From Prolixibacteraceae bacterium (GTDB taxonomy: Bacteria > Bacteroidota > Bacteroidia > Bacteroidales > Prolixibacteraceae), in NCBI GenBank assembly GCA_023229575.1, contig JALNYZ010000009.1:62001-126000 (forward strand): 64,000 nucleotides of DNA. The letters are read 5' to 3'. The notes below the pieces were generated by a model. That model saw only the letters and a list, made by a program, of their open reading frames with translations, searched no databases and was not told the DNA's origin. A program made the translations under genes and the position numbers. Of the stretch, positions 18,759 to 27,000 are shown in pieces. Position 1 is the first letter of the stretch, and the number at the start of each line of letters is the position of its first letter.

Positions 18759-18781
18759 GTACTTTTTCCAACCAAAAGTAC
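18759..18781 (-). promoter_or_regulatory. 8-bp dyad overlapping the likely GntR promoter
   Basis: GTACTTTT (18759-18766) and AAAAGTAC (18774-18781) are a perfect inverted repeat with a 7-nt spacer. Read on the minus strand, 18780-18773 is TACTTTTG, an exact TAnnTTTG -7 box about 85 bases before the GntR ATG. A protein on this dyad would block the regulator's own promoter and lie about 40 bases upstream of the divergent operon start, so autoregulation is likely. Confidence 0.5.
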
Positions 18782-18820
18782 ACGAATAAAAATGACATTG
18801 TTAGCATATTGATTCATTTT

Positions 18821-19855
18821 ATGAGAGCATTAGTACTAGAAAGCAATAAATCATTGAACTATCAGAAGGTCAAAATGCCAACCTCAGTACAAGACAAAGC
18901 CGTATTAGTCAGGGTGAAGGCCAGTGGCATTTGTGGTTCAGACATCGTGCGCGGATTCGGGGGCAAGGCATACCATTATCCCTTAATTATGGGGCATGAA
19001 TTTGCCGGAACAGTAGAGGAATCAGTGGCAGGGAGCAAATATAAGCAAGGCGACCGGGTTACTGTCTTCCCGCTTTTGCCCTGTAAGCGCTGCGAGGCAT
19101 GCCTGACAGGTGATTTTGCGCAGTGTACCAACTACGATTATTACGGTTCACGCAGGGATGGCGGCTTTGCAGAGTTTGTTTCTGTTCCGGAAGAGAACCT
19201 CTTTGCACTGCCTGATCATGTCGACCTGCTTCACGCAGCCATGACAGAACCTGCCGCCGTAGCCCTTCATGGAGTCAGACAAGTAAAAGTGACCATTGGA
19301 TCAACTGCTGTGGTTTATGGCTGTGGTCCTATCGGGAACATGACTGCTCAGTGGTTACGAATTGCTGGATGCGCTACCGTAATTGTGGTGGACATTGATC
19401 AGCCCAAACTTGACATTGCGCGGCAGATGGGTTTTGTGACCATTAATAGCTCAGATTTGGATCCCGTTAAGACAATTTATGAACTAACTACAGGACATGG
19501 TGCAGATATTGCTGTTGAGGCAGTAGGGCATCCTGCAACATTTCTAAATGCAGTACGGTCTGTTGGGCGCATGGGGCAGGTGGTTTTCATGGGGAACATT
19601 CAAGGTAAGTTCGAAATAGGGGAAGTAGATTTTTCGAACCTGCTAAGGAAAGAAATTCAAATCTTCGGAACCTGGAATAGTAAGATTACCCCCGAAGGAA
19701 TTGATGATTGGTCGACGGTATTAAAGATGATGGACAAACAGCTTATCGTTGCACCACTTATCAGTCATACCCCCGATTTGTCAGACGGTGTGGAAATCTT
19801 TAATGCAATTGCTAACAAACAAGGGTCCTTCAATAAAGTAATATTCAAAATTTAA
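18821..19855 (+). CDS. Zinc-dependent medium-chain dehydrogenase (polyol dehydrogenase type)
   Basis: Cytoplasmic NAD(P)-dependent oxidation of a sugar alcohol or hydroxyl, resembling galactitol-1-phosphate/sorbitol dehydrogenases. Catalytic zinc ligands Cys38 (GICGSD) and His59-Glu60 are present. The structural zinc lobe is complete: Cys88, Cys91, Cys94, Cys102. The Rossmann motif VYGCGPIGN lies near residue 170. I chose the ATG at 18821 over a TTG twelve bases earlier because MRALVLE is the usual family start. First gene of the cassette divergent from the GntR regulator; the next gene starts 7 bases after its stop. The exact polyol is not evident. Confidence 0.9.
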   Translation: MRALVLESNKSLNYQKVKMPTSVQDKAVLVRVKASGICGSDIVRGFGGKAYHYPLIMGHEFAGTVEESVAGSKYKQGDRVTVFPLLPCKRCEACLTGDFAQCTNYDYYGSRRDGGFAEFVSVPEENLFALPDHVDLLHAAMTEPAAVALHGVRQVKVTIGSTAVVYGCGPIGNMTAQWLRIAGCATVIVVDIDQPKLDIARQMGFVTINSSDLDPVKTIYELTTGHGADIAVEAVGHPATFLNAVRSVGRMGQVVFMGNIQGKFEIGEVDFSNLLRKEIQIFGTWNSKITPEGIDDWSTVLKMMDKQLIVAPLISHTPDLSDGVEIFNAIANKQGSFNKVIFKI

Positions 19856-19862
19856 TAATTCC

Positions 19863-20771
19863 ATGATTGAACTGGGTATAAAATCTGACCCTATTGAAAC
19901 TCGGTATAGCTTTAATTGGCTTTTCAATCTAATGAACGATTTGAATGTGAGGGCTGTGCAGATTGGATCATTTTTCGAAATGTATGTTCTTGATCTTCGG
20001 TATTTTGAAAAAATTAAGGAGGAGGCATACACCAAGAATATTCACATCAGAAGTATGTTTACTGCTCACCGAGAGTTAGGTGGGTTCTTTTATGACAACA
20101 TCTATATGGAAAAGGCGGCACGTTCAATGTATGAGCGGCTGATTGATGTTGCATCTTTTCTAGGAGCCGATTATTGCGGATCAAACCCAGGGGCTGTTTA
20201 CCGTGACCAAATGAGCAAGAAAGCCGATGGGATTGCCTGTTACCTGAAACATATGAAAGAGCTTTCGTTTTATGCAAGTGAAAAAGGGCTGAAAGGACTT
20301 ACCATTGAGCCAATGTCATGCGCAGCAGAGCCACCGACCTCGGTTACAGAAATTAGGACGATGATGACTGAGTTGAATAATTTTCACTTGCAAAACCCCG
20401 AATCAACGGTGCCGTTCTACCTGTGCGGTGACATCAGCCATGGTTGGGCCGGTACCGACAGGGAAATCATCTCAACAAATTATGAACTGTTCGAAGTCGC
20501 CATCCCCTGGATGTGTGAGTTTCATTATAAAAATACCGATCGATATTTTGAGTCGACTTTTGGATTTTCGGAAAAGGAACAACTACTTGGAATTGTAGAT
20601 ATTAATCAGATTTCACAGTTAATTAATAAAAATCGGCATCAATTTCCTGTTTGGCCCATAACCGGCTATCTCGAAATTGGTGGCCCCAAAATCGGGCGCG
20701 ACTATTCTGACAAATGGCTGGCAAAGTGCCTCATCGAATCAATTACTTCGATCAGAAAAAGCCTTCAATGA
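19863..20771 (+). CDS. TIM-barrel sugar isomerase/epimerase (AP-endonuclease-2 superfamily)
   Basis: 302-residue cytoplasmic barrel of the xylose-isomerase-like superfamily. Metal-binding residues seen at the expected strand ends are Glu149 (LTIEPMSC), Asp190 and His193 (CGDISHG), and Glu271 (GYLEIGG). It is close enough to the ketose-epimerase/isomerase pattern to expect aldose-ketose or C3 epimerisation of a sugar or sugar phosphate, but not enough to name the substrate. Sits between two dehydrogenases, 7 bases after the first, so it acts in the same short pathway. Confidence 0.82.
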   Translation: MIELGIKSDPIETRYSFNWLFNLMNDLNVRAVQIGSFFEMYVLDLRYFEKIKEEAYTKNIHIRSMFTAHRELGGFFYDNIYMEKAARSMYERLIDVASFLGADYCGSNPGAVYRDQMSKKADGIACYLKHMKELSFYASEKGLKGLTIEPMSCAAEPPTSVTEIRTMMTELNNFHLQNPESTVPFYLCGDISHGWAGTDREIISTNYELFEVAIPWMCEFHYKNTDRYFESTFGFSEKEQLLGIVDINQISQLINKNRHQFPVWPITGYLEIGGPKIGRDYSDKWLAKCLIESITSIRKSLQ

Positions 20772-20817
20772 TAGGGCATAATTGGATTTCAATCGTCAAC
20801 GAAAACTTGAATTTTAT

Positions 20818-21873
20818 ATGAAAGCGGCAATATTAGTAGACTTGAATCAAATAGCTGTTAAAGAGGTGAGTGATCCGGTTTGCGGAGAGTGTGAAATGGT
20901 TATCAGGCCTGAGTCAGTGGCAATTTGCGGTTCAGATGTCCGTATCTATCGATTCGGCAATGACCGGGTTTTTCCACCGACTGTCATCGGCCACGAAATT
21001 GCCGGGACCATTATAGAGGTTGGCAATAAAGTAACCAACTTCAAAGTGGGACAACGGGTGGTTCTGGGAGCTGATGTCCCTGACATGGATACAGGTAGAA
21101 ACTATACGCTGAAAGGTCAGGGGAACTTATGTCCTGAAAACCTGGCCATCGGATACCAGCTTGATGGAGCTTTCCAGCAAAAAATGAAATTGAATGAAAA
21201 TACAGTCAAATATGGACCGATAGTCGAAATTCCGGATCATGTAAGTTTCGATGAAGCCGCTCTGGCAGAACCATTGGCTTGCGCCATACATGGTTTTGAA
21301 ATGGCCCGAATGAGCATCGGAAAAAGTATTTGCATTATCGGGCTGGGCCCTTTGGGCTGTATGATGGTTGAACTAACAAAAAGCTATGGAGCCGGAAAAA
21401 TTTTTGCTGCCCAGCGGTCCGAAAAGCGGCTTGACATGGCCCGCAAATTCTTATCCGCTGTTGATGCCACATTCATTTCAACTGAAGAGGAAGACCTGGT
21501 TGAACGGGTAATGAAAGAAACCAACGGTGAAGGGGTTGATGTGGTAATTACGGCCGCCGGAACAGTGAAAGCACAAGAAGATGCGATCAGAATCGTAAAG
21601 AAGAGAGGGGTTGTGAACCTGTTTGCAGGCCTTAAAAATCAGCCAAAACTTGAGATTGACACAAACCTGATCCATTACAAAGAGTGTACTGTTCTTGGTA
21701 GCCATGGTTCTAACCAGCCGGATGTTGAGAAAGCAATGACTTTGATAGCAAAAGGCGATATTAAAACAAAGAAATACATCTCCAGGTATTTTCCGCTCGA
21801 CGATATCGTTGAAGCTATAGAATACCATGAGTCACGGAATGGTATGAAGGTTATCATTAAACCGCAACAATAA
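20818..21873 (+). CDS. Medium-chain dehydrogenase lacking the structural zinc cysteines
   Basis: Second MDR-family dehydrogenase of the cassette. Catalytic site residues Cys37 (AICGSD) and His59-Glu60 (GHEIAG) are kept, and the Rossmann loop is GLGPLGC. The lobe that should carry four structural cysteines (about residues 85-105) has an Asp/Gly-rich GADVPDMDTGRN stretch and a single Cys, so structural zinc is lost; some threonine- and polyol-dehydrogenase relatives show the same. The ATG at 20818 is preferred to an upstream TTG at 20782, because MKAAILVD is the normal start. It probably oxidises a different position from its neighbour. Substrate unknown. Confidence 0.88.
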   Translation: MKAAILVDLNQIAVKEVSDPVCGECEMVIRPESVAICGSDVRIYRFGNDRVFPPTVIGHEIAGTIIEVGNKVTNFKVGQRVVLGADVPDMDTGRNYTLKGQGNLCPENLAIGYQLDGAFQQKMKLNENTVKYGPIVEIPDHVSFDEAALAEPLACAIHGFEMARMSIGKSICIIGLGPLGCMMVELTKSYGAGKIFAAQRSEKRLDMARKFLSAVDATFISTEEEDLVERVMKETNGEGVDVVITAAGTVKAQEDAIRIVKKRGVVNLFAGLKNQPKLEIDTNLIHYKECTVLGSHGSNQPDVEKAMTLIAKGDIKTKKYISRYFPLDDIVEAIEYHESRNGMKVIIKPQQ

Positions 21874-21884
21874 TATCTTTCAAA

Positions 21885-22571
21885 ATGGGAAAAATAAAAC
21901 TTTCACCATCGATGATGTGTGCCGATTTTTTGAACATCCAAGACGAATTGGATATTTTTCAGAAATACAACATTGATTTTCTGCATATTGATGTAATGGA
22001 TGGTCATTATGTGCCTAACTACACACTAGGCATTGATTTCTGTAAAAGCCTGAAACGATATTCATCCATTCCACTGGATATTCACCTGATGATCGAAAAT
22101 GTAGACCAATACATCGAATCATTTTGTCAGTTTGAAGGTTCATGGGTGAGTTTTCATCCTGAAACCACATGGCATCCGGTGCGCACCATTGAACAGATTA
22201 AAAGGCACAAATGCAAAGCCGGAATTGCGATTGATACTGCCGTAAGCATTGACCAATATAAAGAACTCTACGAACTGGTTGATTTTGTACTGGTCATGAC
22301 TGTTACTCCTGGTTATGCCGGACAAAAGATTCTTCCGTTCTGTCTTGAAAAAATAGCTAAGTTAAATGCAGATTTCAAACAAGCCAATATAATGGCAGCT
22401 ATAGAGGTGGATGGTAACGTAAGTTGGGAAAATATCCCATCAATGGTAGAGGCCGGAGCAACTGTATTGGTAAGTGGATCATCATCCATTTTCGATTCAA
22501 AATTCGGCAGGTCAGAGGCAATTGAACGTGTCAGGGAGTTGCTTGAATTTTACGAAGAGGCTGAGCTTTGA
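21885..22571 (+). CDS. Ribulose-phosphate 3-epimerase family protein (allulose-6-phosphate epimerase-like)
   Basis: A 228-residue TIM barrel with all four metal ligands of the family: His34 and Asp36 (HIDVMDGHYVPN), His67 (DIHLMI) and Asp176 (VDGNV). Being separate from the Calvin/pentose-pathway gene and inside a sugar cassette, it is more likely an AlsE-type C3 epimerase of a ketose phosphate than the housekeeping Rpe. It starts 11 bases after the dehydrogenase. Such enzymes need a phosphorylated ketose, yet no kinase gene is visible here. Cytoplasmic. Confidence 0.87.
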   Translation: MGKIKLSPSMMCADFLNIQDELDIFQKYNIDFLHIDVMDGHYVPNYTLGIDFCKSLKRYSSIPLDIHLMIENVDQYIESFCQFEGSWVSFHPETTWHPVRTIEQIKRHKCKAGIAIDTAVSIDQYKELYELVDFVLVMTVTPGYAGQKILPFCLEKIAKLNADFKQANIMAAIEVDGNVSWENIPSMVEAGATVLVSGSSSIFDSKFGRSEAIERVRELLEFYEEAEL

Positions 22572-22640
22572 CAGAGAATAATTTGCATGGTAATACTGAT
22601 TTGATAACCGCATAATTAATTAACCAATAAAACAATCAAC

Positions 22641-22729
22641 ATGAAAAAAAGTGAGCCATTGAAAGATCCTATGATCTCGCTAAAGAACAATATGCCGAAT
22701 TAGGTATAGATACCGATCAGGTAGGATAA
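22641..22729 (+). pseudogene. rhaA: Decayed N-terminal remnant of an L-rhamnose isomerase gene
   Basis: The 318-bp gap before FecR holds a gene relic. From ATG at 22641 the frame reads MKKSEPLK and soon stops. One frame over, 22658-22726 reads AIERSYDLAKEQYAELGIDT followed by DQVG and a stop. This strongly resembles the first helix of L-rhamnose isomerase (E. coli RhaA: [21 protein letters not shown]). One indel joins MKKSEP to this stretch, and everything after residue ~25 is gone. The rest of the gap (22730-22889) shows nothing I recognise. Identification rests on remembered family sequence, not a search. Confidence 0.6.
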
Positions 22730-22889
22730 GGTAATTATTACAATTGAAGTTCACTAGTCCAGACGATATTTTTAAGATATGTAATACTCAATAAAAACGT
22801 AAACTAAAAGAAATTGATTTGTAATTTCTCTATTCCCTGTCACCCTTTTCCTCATTTCATGCGTCATATCTTAAGAAATACAGCACTTA

Positions 22890-23888
22890 ATGGACAATAC
22901 ACAGGATTCCTACTGGGAAAAAATGGCAGGAAAACTTCACGGGGAACTAAGCAAGGAGGATGAAGTTGGTTTCGATGAACTAATCTCTGATCAAGGTCGT
23001 TTATTGGAATTTAATAGGGTACGAAGTATTCGGGACAACCTATCCCTGGCCGGTTCTTGTCCGATTGATGGCAAGGAGAAATCATGGAGCAGGGTGCAAG
23101 CCTCTATTCGGTGGACCAAAATTCGATGGATCAATACAACACTGAAATATGTGGCAATTGTTGTAGTAGCCTTTGTAGCCGGTATATTGCTTCAATCCAA
23201 TTTAACTGGCAGCACAACGCTGCACTTCTCCGAAATACATATCCCATACGGTCAAATGGGCCAGCTCACACTGAGCGATGGAACAGAGGTATGGCTGAAT
23301 TCCGGAACTACCCTTAGGTATCCCGACCGGTTCGGAACCAGGAGCAGGAATGTAGAGGTAATTGGGGAGGCCTTTTTTAAAGTAGCCAAGATTCCTGATA
23401 AGCCTTTTACTGTCAATTCGACAGATTTAAATATAGAGGTTCTGGGCACATCTTTCAATTTCTCAGCCTATCAGAGGGACAATTTCTCTTCAGTTACACT
23501 GGTTGAGGGTAAAGTTGCCATTCAGGACAATGAGGGGGTAACCATTGCCCAACTCCATCCGGGTCAGATCGCCAAAAAAGTCAATAGTTCAAAAAAAATG
23601 GACATTAATGAGGTAAATACAACCTCTTATGCTGCATGGACTGATGGTAAAATGCTTTTTGAAGATGAAAGGTTGGATCAGATTGCTTTTAAATTGGAGC
23701 GATGGTTCAATGTGGAGATCTCTTTTGCCGATCCTGAGTTAAAGTCCAAACGGTTTACGGGCACCATACTGAAATACAAACCGGTGGATCAGATCATGCA
23801 GGCGCTGGAACTTCTTGCCCCAATCAAATTTATACACAAAATAAATACCAATGGAAAAGATCAAATAACCATATTTAAACGAACTTAA
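22890..23888 (+). CDS. FecR-family anti-sigma factor
   Basis: Inner-membrane anti-sigma regulator: cytoplasmic N-terminus (about 1-80), one membrane span around 85-105 (YVAIVVVAFVAGILL), then the periplasmic FecR domain (GQMGQLTLSDGTEVWLNSGT, VEVIGEAFFKV, VLGTSFNFSAY, VTLVEGKVAI) and a C-terminal DUF4974 region (RFTGTILKYKPVDQIMQAL). It receives the signal from the STN domain of the next SusC and controls an ECF sigma factor, most likely the distant one at 17085. The cassette lies between them, an unusual arrangement. Start ATG TTAATGGAC-like context with no strong ribosome site, normal for the phylum. Confidence 0.93.
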   Translation: MDNTQDSYWEKMAGKLHGELSKEDEVGFDELISDQGRLLEFNRVRSIRDNLSLAGSCPIDGKEKSWSRVQASIRWTKIRWINTTLKYVAIVVVAFVAGILLQSNLTGSTTLHFSEIHIPYGQMGQLTLSDGTEVWLNSGTTLRYPDRFGTRSRNVEVIGEAFFKVAKIPDKPFTVNSTDLNIEVLGTSFNFSAYQRDNFSSVTLVEGKVAIQDNEGVTIAQLHPGQIAKKVNSSKKMDINEVNTTSYAAWTDGKMLFEDERLDQIAFKLERWFNVEISFADPELKSKRFTGTILKYKPVDQIMQALELLAPIKFIHKINTNGKDQITIFKRT

Positions 23889-23919
23889 AAACAGGATTGC
23901 CTATGAAAAAGTGAAGACC

Positions 23920-23996
23920 AAAAAGGCGGTGAAGATGTTCGTACCATCTTCACCGCAGCATGTGATTCAAACAAACCCTTTTAAATTAATTTAAAT
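23920..23996 (-). ncRNA. Predicted cis-antisense RNA opposite the STN-SusC leader
   Basis: Minus-strand signals only. TAAATTTG (24008-24001) is an exact -7 box whose first base is opposite the A of the susC ATG. After 44 nt comes a perfect 12-bp hairpin (GCGGTGAAGATG at 23956-23945 pairing with 23937-23926 on the minus strand, 7-nt loop), then C and five Ts (23924-23920). On the plus strand the hairpin has no T-run, so it is a terminator only for antisense transcription. The product would be about 75 nt and fully complementary to the susC 5' leader. No clear -33 box. The start at 23996 is an estimate. The same layout recurs at 41177-41251. Confidence 0.5.
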
Positions 23997-24007
23997 CATA
24001 CAAATTT

Positions 24008-27000
24008 ATGAAAATGCACCAAATTATCCTTGGCGATAAAAGGTCGTGGATAAAAAAACTCAGAATAATGAAACTAACTGTCATTCTGTTGTTTGGAAGT
24101 ATGGTTGCCATGAGTGCAACTACTTATTCTCAGACTGCCAAACTGAATATCTCTTCTAAAAACGCCGCACTGATTGATGTTTTCAGGAACATTGAAGATC
24201 AAAGCGAATTCTATTTTTATTTCAACAAAGAGGACTTAAAGACAAAAGAAGCTGTGACTGTTGAAATGAAAGATGCACAGATCAATGACGTTCTGGATCA
24301 GGTTTTGGCAAAAACCGGATTGGAATATAAAATTATTGACCGGTATGTTGTTGTCAAAGAGAAGGGAAGTGATGAACCAGTCATTACCATGCAAGTGGCG
24401 CGTAAAATAACAGGAAAAGTCACTGACACCACAGGCGGGGCATTGCCCGGTGTGACTGTTGCCATCAAAGGAACAACAACAGGTGTGATCACCGATAACA
24501 ACGGTAACTATTCTTTGTCCAATGTTCCAGATAATGCTGTTTTGGTTTTCTCATTTGTTGGATTGAAAAACCAGGAAATTCCAGTAGGAGGCAAATCGGT
24601 TATCAACGTATCGATGGCAGAAGAAGCGCTGGGGATCGAAGAGGTTGTTGTAACAGGTTATTCTACTCAACGAAAGAAGGATATTACTGGTGCGGTAGCC
24701 GTTGTGGATGTTCAATCCATGAAGGCAATGCCTTCTGGATCTGGTGTTGTTGCCCTCCAGGGGCAGGCATCGGGTGTCAATATTATCAGCAGTGGGGCTC
24801 CGGGGGCGGCCAGTCAGATTTATATCCGCGGTATCGGAAACTTTGGAAATGTTGCCCCGCTCGTGTTGATTGACGGAGTAGGGGGAAATCTAGAGGATAT
24901 CAGCGCCAACGAAATTGAGTCCCTCCAGGTGTTGAAAGACGCCGGATCCGCTGCTATTTACGGTGTGAGAGGGTCCAATGGTGTAATTATTGTAACCACC
25001 AAAAAAGGTAAAACCGGCGCTCCGACTGTTTCCTATGATGCTTATGCTGGCCTTCAGTTGCCTTTCAGCGGCAACCCGCTGAATATGGCAAACACAGAGG
25101 AGTATATAAAATTATTTAAATCCGCTATTCCTTACCACGGCTTCGATAATGGTATTCCTGATTACATGTACAGGAGTGGTAGCGGCGCTGCTGCCTGGGC
25201 TATGGCGGGCGACCCTGCTGTAGATCCGGCAAAGTATAAATATGATCCAATCACCCTCGGTACCAATTATATCATCGCGAAGGTCAATAAGCAAGGAACA
25301 AACTGGTACCAGGAAATCTTTAAGCCAGCAGTAACCAGCAACCAGGATTTAACCGTAAGTGGCGGAACGGAGAAGGCCAAATACCTGCTTTCCCTGGGTT
25401 ACCTGGATCAAAAAGGCACGCTTATTGAGACTTATCTTAAAAGGTATTCATTTAAGGTAAATACTGAATACAATGTGGGCAAGCATATCCGCATTGGTGA
25501 AAATTTATATATCATCCGTAAAGCAGGCAATGGTTATACCAACACTTCAGAGAGCAATGCAGTTTCGAACGCCATGTTGATAAACCCGCTGTTTCCGGTA
25601 TACGATATCTCCGGGAAACAATTTGCAGGCGCCTATTCTTACCCCATTACCACTATGCTGGCGTACGGTTCAAACCCAGTCGCTAACCAGAAACTGACGA
25701 ATAACAATTATGACCATTCCCTTCAGTTAACTGGTAACATATATGCAGAAATCTCCTTCTTAAAACATTTTGTGGCGCGCACCAGTATGGGATTAAGCCT
25801 GGGCAATTCAGAAGGAAGTGGATTTGCCTACAACCGCTATTTTGATGCCCAGTCCTTTGCAGTCCCCAACAATCTGACTTTATCCATGGGGAATAGCTGG
25901 AGTTATCTTTTCACAAATACTTTGAAATACGAAAATACTTTTGGCGACCATAAACTGTCAGTATTGGCTGGTTCTGAAGCAAATGAAGGTATGTCAAAAA
26001 GTGTTTATGGATACAGGCAAAATTTTCTGGTCAGTGATGCAGACTATCTCCTGTTGCAGAACGGCAGTATCGATGGGATACAAAACGGCAGCGGCAAATC
26101 CCATGGGACCCTGTTTTCCCTTTTTGGCCGCGCGGATTATTCTTACCTGGATAAATACCTTCTGGCACTGACCATCCGTCGAGATGGCTCTTCATCTTTC
26201 GGGCCCAAGAGCAGGTATGGCTATTTTCCTTCAGTATCTGTAGGATGGCGCTTATCCGGCGAATCATTCCTGAAAAATATTTCGTGGTTAAACGATTTGA
26301 AGATCAGGGCCAGTTATGGTCAGGCAGGTAATGCGAGCAATGTTAATCCCAATAATGCATACTCTGTCTTTGGAACAGGAGTCGGTAAATCCTATTATGA
26401 TATAGCCGGTAGCAATAACAGCTCGACCCAGGGTTTTTATGCAAGCCAGCTAGGAAATGACCTGACTTCATGGGAAAAGGATATTATCACCAATTTCGGA
26501 CTTGATGGTACGATACTGAACAACAAGATTGAATTTTCTGCGGAGTATTACAAAAAATCAATTGAGGGATTGTTGTTTGACCAGCAATTACTTGCCACCG
26601 CCGGTGGGGCTGCTGCACCAAAAGTGAACATTGGCGACATTCAGAACAATGGATTGGATATTTCTGTGACCTATCGGGATAAATTCAGCAAGGATTTGAG
26701 TTTTAACATTACAGCCAACATTACGAGTTATAACAACAAAGTAGTTAGTATCCCTGGTCAGGCAGGCTATTTTGATACAGGCGCCCTACGCGGGGTCGGT
26801 AATGTTGTTCGTAATCAGGTAGGTCATCCGGTGGGCGCTTTCTTTGGGTACAAAGTTATTGGAATCTTTAAGGATGCTGCTGCAGTTGCCGCTGCGCCTG
26901 CCCAGTTGGACAAAAGGCCGGGGGTATTTCAATACGATGATACCGATGGTAAACCTGGTATAACAGCTGCTGACCGAGTTTTCATGGGTAGTCCAAATCC

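Noticed and set aside
20782..20817. TTG-initiated N-terminal extension of the second dehydrogenase
   Set aside because: It adds MDFNRQRKLEFY before a normal family start; the ATG at 20818 begins the first beta strand.
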